Positions 17,084 to 25,749 of a stretch of 34,689 nucleotides of DNA are shown here, one piece after another (position 1 is the stretch's first letter; each line of letters opens with the position of its first letter). The stretch is from positions 1-34,689 of the forward strand of contig DIUI01000086.1 of the NCBI GenBank assembly GCA_002428215.1. The letters are read 5' to 3'. The translations under genes were made by a program, and so were the position numbers. The notes beneath the pieces were generated by a model. The model was not told the origin of the DNA and did not search any database. It saw nothing but the letters and a program-made list of their open reading frames with translations. The stretch comes from Prolixibacteraceae bacterium UBA6162. GTDB taxonomy: Bacteria; Bacteroidota; Bacteroidia; Bacteroidales; Prolixibacteraceae.

Positions 17084-19669
17084 ATGAAAAAAATCAAAAC
17101 CTTAATTTTATTGCTGGCGGCCATCTTCTTTTTGGCGGGGTGTGGATCTGTCATTTATCCCACAGAAGAAGAGATTTTTGTTTCCTGGGGGGTTATCAGC
17201 AATGAATTTGCTGAAAATCCGGGAGTGAAGGCCAGATTTACCATCGAAAACAGGAGTAATCTAACGTTAGATGGTCAAAACTGGGCACTTTACTACAATC
17301 AGACGCCACGCGAAACGGTGCGTCAGCCCGAAAATGCGACCATTACCCGCATAAGCGGCGATTGGTATAAACTCGTTCCCAATAAGAGTTTTGAGTTGAA
17401 GCCGGGTGCCACCATCGAACTTGAGTACGAAGCACAGGCGTGGCTGATTAAAGAGGTTGATGCTCCCCTTGGACCATACTTCGTTTATTACAACAGCAAG
17501 GGAGAAGAGGCTTCTGTTGTGCCCGTAAAACAATATTTGGTTGAACCATTTGTTCGTAATGAACAGATGAACCGACATCGCAACGACTTGGAGCCAATTC
17601 CAACTGCAGCATTTTTGTACCAAAGAAATTTAGCATTAAAGGAACTCCCAGACGGTGACTTGCCCGTGATAACCCCAACTCCGGTTTCGGTAGTGCGCAA
17701 TGGTCGTTATATAACATTTGAATCGGCACCAGAAGTGCTGTATGCCGAAGGATTGGAGAATGAAGCCAGGCTTCTTGCGGCTTCAGTAGCCCGTCTCTCG
17801 CAGACCACAGTTACTCCAAGGGTGTCTGATGGCCCGGCGCCCAATGCCATATATCTGAGTGTACGTCCATTGAAAGTAAATGGAATTACCGATGAGGCTT
17901 ATAGACTTGAGATTAAGGCCGACCGGTCGGTAAGCATTAGCGGAAGTGATGCTGCAGGAGTTTTTTATGGAATTCAAAGCTTGATGGCATTGTTGCCGGC
18001 CGAATCTTTCTACGGTCAGTCTGTTCCTGGTCGTTTGCCTGAGATTGTGATCGAAGATGCCCCAAGATTTGGTTTCCGTTCGCTCCACCTCGATGTTGCA
18101 AGGAATTTTCAGAGCAAGGCAACCGTATTGAAACTTATTGATGCCATGGCATTTTATAAGCTCAATTACTTCATGTTTCAGTTGTCGGAAGATGAAGCAT
18201 GGCGTATTGAGATAGACGCCTTGCCTGAATTAACAGAAGTGGCTTCACGACGCGGACATACCGTTAAAGCTTCGACCGACATATTGCATCCTTCGTATGG
18301 TTCAGGTCCGTTTGCCGACCATCCCGATTCGTATGGCAGCGGATACTATACCCGTGAAGACTACAAGGAGATTATTCGCTATGCGCAGCAGCGTCATATT
18401 ACGGTAATTCCAACCATCAACCTGCCCGGTCATTCAAGGGCTGCTATCAGGGCGATGGAAGCCAGGTATAATAAATTCATGGCGGCAGGTGATGAAGAAA
18501 AAGCCGAAGAATTCAGGTTGATTGATCCTGAAGACCGCTCGGTATACAACTCCGCTCAATCATACAACGACAATGTTGTATGTGTTGCCAGGGAGTCGGT
18601 ATACCGTTTCTTTGAAACTGTCATCGACGGCATTATTGTACTGCACGAAGAGGCTGGTGTTCCCCTTGAGTATTTTCATACCGGGGGAGATGAGGTTCCT
18701 GAAGGTGTTTGGAAAGACTCTCCAATGTGTGTTGAATTACTGCAAACCTTGCCTGAGATCAGCGATCCTAAAAACCTGCAGGCAGTATTTTTCGAGCGTA
18801 CTGTTGATATATTGCACAGAAAAGGTTTGAAAATAGGAGGCTGGGAAGAAGTTGCTCTTCTAAAAACAGCTGACGGAGATTATGTACCCAATCCTGCTTT
18901 TGTGGGTAAAAATGTAATACCATGGGTTTGGAATAATTTGGGTCAGTGGGCCGATCTCTCTTATCGGCTTGCCAATGCTGGTTACCCGGTAGTTATGTGT
19001 GATGTTTCGAATTTTTACTTCGACCTTGCCTATAATAAAGACCCGTTAGAGCCGGGATTGTATTGGGGAGGTTTTGTTGATGTGCGGAATGCATGGCAGT
19101 TTGCTCCCTACAACTCTTTTGTCACCAATTTAAAAACCGGCATGGGTCGTCCTATAGATCCCGACCGGGAGTTTGCCGACCGTGAAAAGCTTAATCCATC
19201 GGCCAGACCCAACATTGTTGGCCTGCAGGCTCAGCTCTGGGGTGAGACCATCCGGGGGCGCGATATGCTTGAATATTATTATCTGCCTAAACTGATTGGC
19301 TTTGCCGAAACAGCCTGGAGCCAGCCCCGTCCATTCGAAACCCAGTCGAACCCCGAAATCAGGCGCCGCCAAATGGATGAAGGGTGGAATTTATTTGCCA
19401 ATGTTCTTGGGAGAAGAGAGCTTCCCCGACTTGCAGGCATGTCTGGTGGATATAATTACAGGATTCCCCCACCCGGAGCTATCCTCGAGAACGGTACCTT
19501 AAAGGCCAATGTAGAGTATCCGGGATTGACCATCCGCTATACCACCGATGGCAGTGAACCTACACGGTCTTCGATGTTGTATGAAGGACCGGTTTCCGTT
19601 TCGGGCAGTGTGCGGGTTAAGGCATTTGATGCTTCTGGTCGAGGCAGTAGGGCTCTGGCTGCAGAATAG
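17084..19669 (+). CDS. GH20 beta-N-acetylhexosaminidase lipoprotein with chitobiase-type end domains
   Basis: A lipoprotein signal ends in FLAGC (Cys20), so the enzyme is anchored in the envelope. Domains in order are a chitobiase-like N-terminal carbohydrate-binding region (about 30-180), the GH20 'b' domain (about 195-320), the GH20 TIM barrel (about 326-770) and a chitobiase C-terminal domain (TIRYTTDGSEPT onward). The catalytic pair Asp536-Glu537 sits in HTGGDEVPEG; LSEDEAWRIEI and PTINLPGHSRAA are further barrel motifs. It should remove terminal GlcNAc or GalNAc residues from chitin fragments, glycans or peptidoglycan pieces by substrate-assisted catalysis. It is divergent from the NagX-like gene. 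TATCTTTA at 17037-17044 is close to a -7 box but has no -33 partner. Its stop lies 6 bases from that of tadA. Confidence 0.94.
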   Translation: MKKIKTLILLLAAIFFLAGCGSVIYPTEEEIFVSWGVISNEFAENPGVKARFTIENRSNLTLDGQNWALYYNQTPRETVRQPENATITRISGDWYKLVPNKSFELKPGATIELEYEAQAWLIKEVDAPLGPYFVYYNSKGEEASVVPVKQYLVEPFVRNEQMNRHRNDLEPIPTAAFLYQRNLALKELPDGDLPVITPTPVSVVRNGRYITFESAPEVLYAEGLENEARLLAASVARLSQTTVTPRVSDGPAPNAIYLSVRPLKVNGITDEAYRLEIKADRSVSISGSDAAGVFYGIQSLMALLPAESFYGQSVPGRLPEIVIEDAPRFGFRSLHLDVARNFQSKATVLKLIDAMAFYKLNYFMFQLSEDEAWRIEIDALPELTEVASRRGHTVKASTDILHPSYGSGPFADHPDSYGSGYYTREDYKEIIRYAQQRHITVIPTINLPGHSRAAIRAMEARYNKFMAAGDEEKAEEFRLIDPEDRSVYNSAQSYNDNVVCVARESVYRFFETVIDGIIVLHEEAGVPLEYFHTGGDEVPEGVWKDSPMCVELLQTLPEISDPKNLQAVFFERTVDILHRKGLKIGGWEEVALLKTADGDYVPNPAFVGKNVIPWVWNNLGQWADLSYRLANAGYPVVMCDVSNFYFDLAYNKDPLEPGLYWGGFVDVRNAWQFAPYNSFVTNLKTGMGRPIDPDREFADREKLNPSARPNIVGLQAQLWGETIRGRDMLEYYYLPKLIGFAETAWSQPRPFETQSNPEIRRRQMDEGWNLFANVLGRRELPRLAGMSGGYNYRIPPPGAILENGTLKANVEYPGLTIRYTTDGSEPTRSSMLYEGPVSVSGSVRVKAFDASGRGSRALAAE

Positions 19670-19675
19670 CACCGA

Positions 19676-20119
19676 TTATCGTTTTGTGGCAAAGAAGTCT
19701 TTAATCAGACTGGAACATTCGCTTTCGAGTATGCCTCCGATAATCTCTGTCTTAGGATGGAGGGAATCGGGGGCATATTTTTTATATCCACGTTTTGGAT
19801 CAGAAGCACCGTATACAATCCGGCTTATCTGCGCCCAGGCAAGTGCACCTGCGCACATTACACAAGGTTCGAGGGTTACATAAAGTGTGCAGTTGGTGAG
19901 GTACTTTCCTCCCAACAGGTTTGCCGCCGAGGTAATAGCCTGCATTTCGGCATGCGCTGTTACGTCGTTTAATACTTCGGTTAGGTTGTGTGAACGGGCT
20001 ATAATTTGCTGATTACATACTACTACAGCCCCAACGGGTACTTCATTTTTTGAGCCTGCAAATTTCGCCTCATCTAAGGCTTTGCGCATAAAATATTCGT
20101 CGTTGAAAGGATCAATCAT
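19676..20119 (-). CDS. tadA: tRNA adenosine(34) deaminase TadA
   Basis: TadA turns the wobble adenosine of tRNA-Arg(ACG) into inosine, which is essential in most bacteria. The zinc-binding cytidine-deaminase-fold motifs are HAE at residues 56-58 (E58 being the proton shuttle) and PCVMC at 85-89. The start MIDPFNDEYFMRKALDEA has the usual N-terminal helix, and 147 residues is typical. A guanine deaminase of the same fold is the main alternative, but the C-terminal YGASDPKRGY segment fits TadA. It converges on the hexosaminidase gene and diverges from aspS across an 88-base gap. Confidence 0.9.
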   Translation of the reverse strand: MIDPFNDEYFMRKALDEAKFAGSKNEVPVGAVVVCNQQIIARSHNLTEVLNDVTAHAEMQAITSAANLLGGKYLTNCTLYVTLEPCVMCAGALAWAQISRIVYGASDPKRGYKKYAPDSLHPKTEIIGGILESECSSLIKDFFATKR

Positions 20120-20156
20120 TTCCCGTGTTGGTGTTGTCTGAACAATTATTACGGGG

Positions 20157-20185
20157 TTGAATTTGCTAAAAATTGGCTATTTTCG
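20157..20185 (+). promoter_or_regulatory. Candidate promoter for aspS
   Basis: TTG at 20157-20159 is followed after 18 bases by TATTTTCG at 20178-20185, one base off the TAnnTTTG consensus. The aspS start codon is 22 bases downstream. The spacing is slightly short, so this is a candidate only. Confidence 0.4.
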
Positions 20186-20207
20186 CAACTGAAAATCAAT
20201 CCTTTTT

Positions 20208-21962
20208 ATGTACAGAACAAATACATGTGGTGAACTCAGGTTAAACCATATAAACAGTGAGGTCACTCTTGCCGGATGGGTGCAACGGGTGCGGGATTTG
20301 GGTGCTATGACATTTATTGACCTACGCGATCGTTATGGTATCACTCAATTGGTGGTCGACGAAAAGTCGTCGGCTGAAGTGAAAGCTATTGTGGGTAATT
20401 TAGGTCGCGAATATGTTGTGCAGATTGCCGGAATCGTTAGGGAAAGAACAAGTAAAAATTCCAACATGGCAACTGGCGATGTTGAGATTGAAGTAAGGTC
20501 GCTGAGAATCCTGAGTGCATCGGATGTTCCCCCATTTACCATACAGAACGATACCGATGGTGGCGACGATTTGCGCATGAAATACCGGTACCTTGATTTG
20601 CGAAGACCTGAGGTTCAAAAAAATCTCTTTCTCCGGGCCCGTATGGCACATGCCACACGCGACTTTTTAACCAAAGAGGGCTTTATTGAAACCGAAACAC
20701 CGGTGTTGATTAAATCTACGCCTGAGGGCGCCCGCGATTTTGTAGTCCCCAGTCGAATGAACCAGGGTGAGTTTTATGCACTTCCACAGTCACCTCAGAT
20801 TTTTAAGCAGTTGCTTATGGTGGCGGGCTTTGATAAATATTTTCAGATTGTGAAGTGTTTTAGGGATGAGGATTTGCGTGCCGACCGCCAACCTGAATTT
20901 ACCCAGATCGACTGTGAAATGTCGTTTGTAGAGCAGGAAGATGTACTGAACACTTTCGAAGGATTGACCCGACACTTACTCAAGGAGATTTTAGATGTTA
21001 CGGTGGATGTATTTCCACGTATGGCCTATTCAGAGGCGATGAACCGATATGGTTCTGACAAGCCCGATATTCGCTTCGAAATGCAGCTGCATGAAATTAC
21101 TCAATCAGCCAAGGGTAAAGATTTTCCTCTTTTCGACTCAGCCGATTATGTTGGGGCCATTTGTGCAACGGGCTGCGCATCTTATACCCGCAAACAGCTC
21201 GATGAGCTAACCGATTGGGTACGTCGTCCGCAGATTGGAGCCAAGGGCTTGGTGTATGTCCGACATGGAGAAGAGGGCATTAAGTCGTCGGTCGATAAAT
21301 TTTTCGGTACTACCGATCTCGAAGCAATAGCGAAGCAGCTAAATGCTCAAAGGGGAGATATGCTTTTTATTATGGCCGGCGATCGCGAACACACGCAAAA
21401 TGCGTTGGGATTGCTCCGCCTGGAGCTGGCCAATCGAATGGGATTAAGGGATAAGCAGACCTATAGGCCACTGTGGGTTGTCGATTTTCCTCTCCTGGAG
21501 TGGAATGAGGAGACACAACGTTGGTTTGCAATGCATCATCCATTTACATCTCCAAAGCCTGAGGATATTCCGATGCTGGAGAAGGAGCCAGGTAAGGTAA
21601 GGGCCAATGCATATGATTTGGTCATCAATGGAGTGGAGATAGGAGGGGGATCTGTTCGTATTTTTGATTCCGCTTTGCAGGCAAAAATGTTTGGTATATT
21701 GGGCTTTACTCCCGAGCAGGCTGAATATCAGTTTGGGTTTTTAATGAATGCATTTCGTTATGGCGCACCCCCACATGCAGGTATTGCCTTTGGATTCGAC
21801 CGGCTTACTTCTCTATTTGCCGGCCTCGATACCATTCGGGATGTGATAGCATTTCCAAAAAACAACTCAGGTCGTGATGTTATGATTGATGCTCCTTCTG
21901 AGATTTCAGTGGAACAGCTTGAGGAGCTTCGGTTGTCGGTTAAACGGATAAAAGAATTGTAG
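20208..21962 (+). CDS. aspS: Aspartyl-tRNA synthetase, bacterial type
   Basis: AspS charges tRNA-Asp with aspartate. The N-terminal OB fold that reads the anticodon is seen in [14 protein letters not shown]. Class II motif 2 is [18 protein letters not shown] and motif 3 is [12 protein letters not shown] near the C-terminus. Between them lies the GAD insertion that marks the bacterial type, in agreement with the 584-residue length. There is no sign that it is the non-discriminating archaeal form, which is shorter and lacks this insertion. The gene ends at a strong bidirectional hairpin that also serves the oncoming exbD gene. Confidence 0.97.
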   Translation: MYRTNTCGELRLNHINSEVTLAGWVQRVRDLGAMTFIDLRDRYGITQLVVDEKSSAEVKAIVGNLGREYVVQIAGIVRERTSKNSNMATGDVEIEVRSLRILSASDVPPFTIQNDTDGGDDLRMKYRYLDLRRPEVQKNLFLRARMAHATRDFLTKEGFIETETPVLIKSTPEGARDFVVPSRMNQGEFYALPQSPQIFKQLLMVAGFDKYFQIVKCFRDEDLRADRQPEFTQIDCEMSFVEQEDVLNTFEGLTRHLLKEILDVTVDVFPRMAYSEAMNRYGSDKPDIRFEMQLHEITQSAKGKDFPLFDSADYVGAICATGCASYTRKQLDELTDWVRRPQIGAKGLVYVRHGEEGIKSSVDKFFGTTDLEAIAKQLNAQRGDMLFIMAGDREHTQNALGLLRLELANRMGLRDKQTYRPLWVVDFPLLEWNEETQRWFAMHHPFTSPKPEDIPMLEKEPGKVRANAYDLVINGVEIGGGSVRIFDSALQAKMFGILGFTPEQAEYQFGFLMNAFRYGAPPHAGIAFGFDRLTSLFAGLDTIRDVIAFPKNNSGRDVMIDAPSEISVEQLEELRLSVKRIKEL

Positions 21963-21965
21963 TAT

Positions 21966-21998
21966 AAAAAAAGGCTGCCTGATGGGCAGCCTTTTTTA
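21966..21998. terminator. Bidirectional terminator between aspS and the Exb operon
   Basis: GGCTGCC (21973-21979) pairs with GGCAGCC (21985-21991) around a five-base loop. An A run precedes the stem and a run of six T follows it, so the structure reads as a rho-independent terminator on both strands. It starts 4 bases after the aspS stop and lies 16 bases beyond the end of the second exbD gene. Confidence 0.9.
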
Positions 21999-22013
21999 TG
22001 TATTTAAAAAAGA

Positions 22014-22487
22014 TTAAAAGTGTTCTTGCCTTTTCCTTGCGGAGTAGTTGATGTGCAGGGCAGAAGCTCTCCTTAATTCTTGCTTTATGTCCTGAACGAT
22101 CTGCATTCGGGTGTACTCATCGACCTTTAATGAGGTGATCATAAAAGGAACTTCAGCTTCGTTTCTTGCTTGCCTTTCGACGATAATATAGTCAACAATA
22201 TCGCTTACTTCAGCAAACTGATCGTTGAGCTGAACACGTGGTTCATTCCCAAATACACGCTGGTACTGCTGATGCGGTACGCCTACATAGATGTAACTCA
22301 CAAGAGACTTCTTCTCCAGTTTGTTGAGTTCGGTTCCGGAAGGTAGCGTCTGACGCACTTTAAGGGTAACCTCTCTCATTGTGGTGCTAACCATAAAGAA
22401 GAAGAGAAGCATAAAAACGATATCCGGCAGCGATGCGGTGGATATCGCAGGAAGCTCGTTGGATCCTTTTTTCTTAAACTTATGCAT
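22014..22487 (-). CDS. exbD: ExbD/TolR-family biopolymer transport protein (second copy)
   Basis: A short basic cytoplasmic head (MHKFKKKGSNELPAIST) is followed by one membrane helix carrying the conserved aspartate D22 in SLPDIVFMLLFFF, thought to carry protons in ExbD/TolR stators, and by a long periplasmic domain. I chose the ATG at 22487, because GGAGGG stands 8 bases ahead of it and it begins 1 base after the first exbD stop. An open frame reaching back to 22604 would overlap that gene by over 110 bases and add residues foreign to the family. It is the last gene of the exbB operon and ends at a shared terminator. The protein gives 157 residues. Confidence 0.9.
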   Translation of the reverse strand: MHKFKKKGSNELPAISTASLPDIVFMLLFFFMVSTTMREVTLKVRQTLPSGTELNKLEKKSLVSYIYVGVPHQQYQRVFGNEPRVQLNDQFAEVSDIVDYIIVERQARNEAEVPFMITSLKVDEYTRMQIVQDIKQELRRASALHINYSARKRQEHF

Positions 22488-22488
22488 A

Positions 22489-23064
22489 TTAATTCCCTCC
22501 AACTTTTTTAGGCTCAGCCTCAGAAATCCTTTGCGGCACGATTTCACGAACAGCTGATTGCTGATCGCGGTCGAGACTTGCATAGGGTTTTCCGAATTGA
22601 GCACGTGCGAGTTCGTCTCTTAATTCGTTAATGGCTCCAACCAGTTCGTTTTGAACAGCGATATAGGTTCCATACTGCGTACCAAGGTCATTTTGAAGAG
22701 AGATTACTCCCTCCGATATCCCCACTTCACCGAAGAATGCAACTTCTCTGAATTTCTTTTCGGGAAGATGATCCAGATCAGCAGGGTTTAACATAAATTC
22801 CTTGGTTCTTTCACGCAGTTCACTTATCTGCATCCATTCTCCCTCAACCAGTAGATTGTTGTCGCGGTTTACCAATACGATAAACACGTTTCTCTCTTTG
22901 ATTGGAGGGGTGTCGTCCTCTTCAGGATTCTCAACAAATGGAGGCAATCGCCTTTCGAGACCGCTGTCAACGTCCATTGTAGTTGTAACCAGGAAAAAGA
23001 TCAGCAACATAAAGGCTATATCAGCCAGTGATGCTGCGGGTACTTCAGGTGTCTTTCTTGCCAT
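22489..23064 (-). CDS. exbD: ExbD/TolR-family biopolymer transport protein (first copy)
   Basis: The proton-carrying aspartate is D15 in SLADIAFMLLIFFLV, inside the only membrane helix, with a short cytoplasmic start before it and a periplasmic domain of about 155 residues after it. This domain is longer than in E. coli ExbD (141 residues in total), and the tail ends in charged residues (SEAEPKKVGGN). Together with ExbB it should turn the proton gradient into mechanical work on an outer-membrane process, classically TonB-dependent uptake. No TonB gene is in this cluster. It lies 36 bases after the four-helix membrane protein gene and 1 base before the second exbD gene. Confidence 0.9.
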   Translation of the reverse strand: MARKTPEVPAASLADIAFMLLIFFLVTTTMDVDSGLERRLPPFVENPEEDDTPPIKERNVFIVLVNRDNNLLVEGEWMQISELRERTKEFMLNPADLDHLPEKKFREVAFFGEVGISEGVISLQNDLGTQYGTYIAVQNELVGAINELRDELARAQFGKPYASLDRDQQSAVREIVPQRISEAEPKKVGGN

Positions 23065-23100
23065 ATCTATTGTTTTTTCCTGTTTCTAACTACTCAGATT

Positions 23101-23559
23101 CTATTTGATTGCTTTTGAAATCGATGACCATACTATAGATAGAATGGCCAAACCAAACAGAATGTAAGTAGCATATAAACCGGTATCAACAAGCCTCGAA
23201 ATCTGAGGTGTAAGTGTACCGTCGGCAATAAATCTTTCAACGCCAATAAATTTCGGCAAAGTATCGTTCGAGAGCATATAAGCTGCAAGAGCAACCACAA
23301 CAAACGCGGCAATTGCCAACAGTCCCTTTTTTGCTGCTGCAAGGTCGGTAACCATTTGGTAAATGCCGGAGAGCAGTGCAATGCCTGCTCCAATCAGGAG
23401 CAGAATGTAGGCCCATACCAGGTTGGTGTTAATCCAACCACCCATAACAGGATCGGCACTGTTTTCGGTGATGTTAGACATCATCGAAACAATAAGAACC
23501 GCCGATACCGCGAGTATGACCCACAATACTATGGTTAATATTTTAGATAACTTGGTCAT
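23101..23559 (-). CDS. Four-helix membrane protein of the Exb locus, function unknown
   Basis: I do not recognise a named family beyond its place between exbB and exbD in Bacteroidota. The 152-residue protein has four predicted membrane helices (about residues 6-27, 47-67, 76-95 and 127-147). A loop of about 30 residues between the third and fourth (NDTLPKFIGVERFIADG) is the only sizeable soluble part. There is no signal peptide and no catalytic motif. It starts 8 bases after the exbB stop, so it is very likely made together with the stator proteins. It could be a third stator component or an assembly factor; this is inference from position only. Confidence 0.8.
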   Translation of the reverse strand: MTKLSKILTIVLWVILAVSAVLIVSMMSNITENSADPVMGGWINTNLVWAYILLLIGAGIALLSGIYQMVTDLAAAKKGLLAIAAFVVVALAAYMLSNDTLPKFIGVERFIADGTLTPQISRLVDTGLYATYILFGLAILSIVWSSISKAIK

Positions 23560-23567
23560 GGATACTA

Positions 23568-24365
23568 CTATTTTTTAAGATTGTGTTTTACCAAAAGGTC
23601 GAGCAATGAGATGGAAGCATCTTCCATATTGTTCACGATAGCATCGATTTTAGCCACACAATAGTTGTAGAAAATTTGCAGAATAATGGCCACAATAAGA
23701 CCGGTTACTGTAGTAATAAGTGCTACTTTGATACCTCCTGCAACGAGTGATGGAGAGATGTCTCCGGCGATCTCAATTGCGTCGAAGGCAGCAATCATAC
23801 CTATTACTGTTCCCATGAAACCAAGCATGGGGGCCAGAGCAATAAAAAGAGCAATCCAGCTCAATCCTCTCTCCAAAAGACCTGCCTGAACACCACCATA
23901 AGAAATAATTGATTTTTCAACCACTTCAATGCCATGATCAAACCTGTCGAGTCCCTGGTAGAAAATGCTTGCCACAGGTCCGCGTGTGCTACGGCAAACC
24001 TCTTTGGCTGCATCAACTCCGCCATTTTCAAGCGCTTCTTCAACTTTTGCCAGAAGTTTTTTGGTGTTCGAAGTAGATAAGTTCAGATAAAGAACCCTTT
24101 CGATGGAAAATGCAAGACCCAAAATGAGGGTAATCAATACAAATGACATAAAGGTAGGTCCACCTTCAATAAATTTTTGTTTTAACTGGCTGTGCAATGA
24201 TTTTCCTCCTTCGTTGGCGGCAGCCATAGCCTCTTCACGGTCGGTGAAATCAGCCTGTGAGCTAACTTGTTCAGTGGCTTGACCTGCTTCCTGAGCATAA
24301 ACAGAAGAAGATGCCACCAAAGCAAGCATCCCAAAAACTGCAAGTAACGCAAATAATCTTTTCAT
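23568..24365 (-). CDS. exbB: MotA/TolQ/ExbB proton channel family protein
   Basis: The 265-residue protein starts with a Sec-type signal peptide (basic start, hydrophobic core, VYAQ near residue 25) and a polar acidic stretch. The three-helix ExbB core follows: a first helix near 70-90, a cytoplasmic loop with ISYGGVQAGLLERGLSW, then two long helices containing APMLGFMGTVIGMIAAFDAI and GGIKVALITTVTGLIVAI. These two helices form the pore around the ExbD aspartate. The cleavable N-terminus is common in Bacteroidota ExbB and absent from E. coli ExbB. It heads a four-gene operon (exbB, four-helix protein, two exbD) behind a near-perfect promoter. Confidence 0.93.
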   Translation of the reverse strand: MKRLFALLAVFGMLALVASSSVYAQEAGQATEQVSSQADFTDREEAMAAANEGGKSLHSQLKQKFIEGGPTFMSFVLITLILGLAFSIERVLYLNLSTSNTKKLLAKVEEALENGGVDAAKEVCRSTRGPVASIFYQGLDRFDHGIEVVEKSIISYGGVQAGLLERGLSWIALFIALAPMLGFMGTVIGMIAAFDAIEIAGDISPSLVAGGIKVALITTVTGLIVAIILQIFYNYCVAKIDAIVNNMEDASISLLDLLVKHNLKK

Positions 24366-24421
24366 AATTGCTTTTAATTAAATTAATAATCTCCTTGATT
24401 TATTTAGATTTAAAATTTCCC

Positions 24422-24453
24422 CAAATTTATAATATCAAAAACATTAATCAAAA
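24422..24453 (-). promoter_or_regulatory. Bacteroidota-type promoter of the Exb operon
   Basis: On the minus strand, TTTTG (24453-24449) is followed after exactly 19 bases by TAAATTTG (24429-24422). Every fixed position of the TTTG-N19-TAnnTTTG consensus is matched. The leader to the exbB ATG is about 50 bases and AT-rich, with AAGGAG near 24392. Confidence 0.75.
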
Positions 24454-24544
24454 GCTGAAACCATATTTTTTACAATTCGTCAGAAATGACACCTCCGACA
24501 AATCTTTTAGGTTCAGCTGAAAGACAAAAATTCTGCGTCTATAT

Positions 24545-24633
<89 letters not shown>

Positions 24634-24692
24634 TAATCGTCAACCCTTTTTTGGGCCGTGCAAAATACGAAAAATTAAGTAACCAAAACCGG

Positions 24693-25736
24693 TCAGGTAG
24701 TAATTTCCCCGCTAAGGCTTAGGTTTAAATGCATTTTTACGTCTTCTTTTTTTAGACCTTGTCCCAAAAGAAACATCAGTTTGGTGATGGCCGCCTCGGT
24801 GGTCATATCTTTCCCACTGATTACCCCGGCTTTCAACAACTCACGGCTGGTCTCATATTGGCCCATTTGTACGCTACCCCCCTGGCACTGGGATACATTT
24901 AGTACGATAATGTTTTTTTTAATGGCCTTTCTTATTGAGTTAATTAACCAGCGCGATGTGGGCACATTACCCGATCCGAACGATTCAAGTACCACCCCTT
25001 TCAGGTCGGGAATCTCGAGCATCGCATCTACTACCTGCCGACTGATTCCCGGAAACATTTTGAGGATAACCACGCGGTCGTCGAACCCCGATCGCACCTT
25101 GAGAATTCCTTTATTTTCGGGATAATGAATAAACTCTGAATGGTATTTTATATCAACGCCTGCTGTAGCCAGAGGCGGGTAATTTTCAGTGGTAAAAGCA
25201 CTGAAGTTTTCCGAATCGACCTTAACCGATCGGTTTCCCCTGAACAGTTTAAAATCAAAATAGATACAGACTTCGGGTACCATCGCATGTCCATCGTGCC
25301 TTGCCGCAGCAATCTCTACTGCCGTAACAAGATTCTCCTTGCCATCGGTACGGATGGTTCCTATGGGCAATTGGGAGCCTGTAAGGATAATGGGTTTGTC
25401 GAGGTTTTCGAACATGTAACTGAGTGCCGATGCAGTGTAGGCCATGGTGTCGGTGCCATGCAAGATTACAAAACCATCGAAATTGTTGTAGGCTTTTTTT
25501 ATGGTAACTGCAATCTTCTCCCAGATAGCAGGCGACATGTTCGAGGAATCGAGTGGGGGATTAAATGTTACCGATCGAAGCCGGTAGCCAAATTTGTTTA
25601 ATTCGGGCAATTCATGATAAATTTCATCGAATCGGAGCGGTGCCAATGTGTTTGTAATGGGATTAACCGTCATGCCAATGGTGCCTCCGGTGTAGATGAT
25701 TAGTACGGATGGGGTTCGATTTGTTGGATTGTGCAT
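24693..25736 (-). CDS. ansA: L-asparaginase, type I (cytoplasmic)
   Basis: The enzyme turns asparagine into aspartate and ammonia. The two catalytic threonine motifs are YTGGTIG at residues 15-21 (T16 and T19 region) and HGTDT at 93-97, and LTGSQLPIG is a further family stretch. There is no signal peptide and the length of 347 residues is near E. coli AnsA, so it is the cytoplasmic low-affinity type. I use the ATG at 25736: the longer frame begins at a TTG at 25772 inside the TatD gene and adds residues outside the family. The start is 13 bases after the tatD stop, so the pair is likely one operon. A role in recycling aspartate is consistent with the nearby gdhA. Confidence 0.93.
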   Translation of the reverse strand: MHNPTNRTPSVLIIYTGGTIGMTVNPITNTLAPLRFDEIYHELPELNKFGYRLRSVTFNPPLDSSNMSPAIWEKIAVTIKKAYNNFDGFVILHGTDTMAYTASALSYMFENLDKPIILTGSQLPIGTIRTDGKENLVTAVEIAAARHDGHAMVPEVCIYFDFKLFRGNRSVKVDSENFSAFTTENYPPLATAGVDIKYHSEFIHYPENKGILKVRSGFDDRVVILKMFPGISRQVVDAMLEIPDLKGVVLESFGSGNVPTSRWLINSIRKAIKKNIIVLNVSQCQGGSVQMGQYETSRELLKAGVISGKDMTTEAAITKLMFLLGQGLKKEDVKMHLNLSLSGEITT

Positions 25737-25749
25737 GGCCGGTTTTATT

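Noticed and set aside
22488..22604. Upstream extension of the second exbD frame
   Set aside because: It overlaps the first exbD gene and adds residues that do not fit the family, while a good ribosome site precedes the ATG at 22487.
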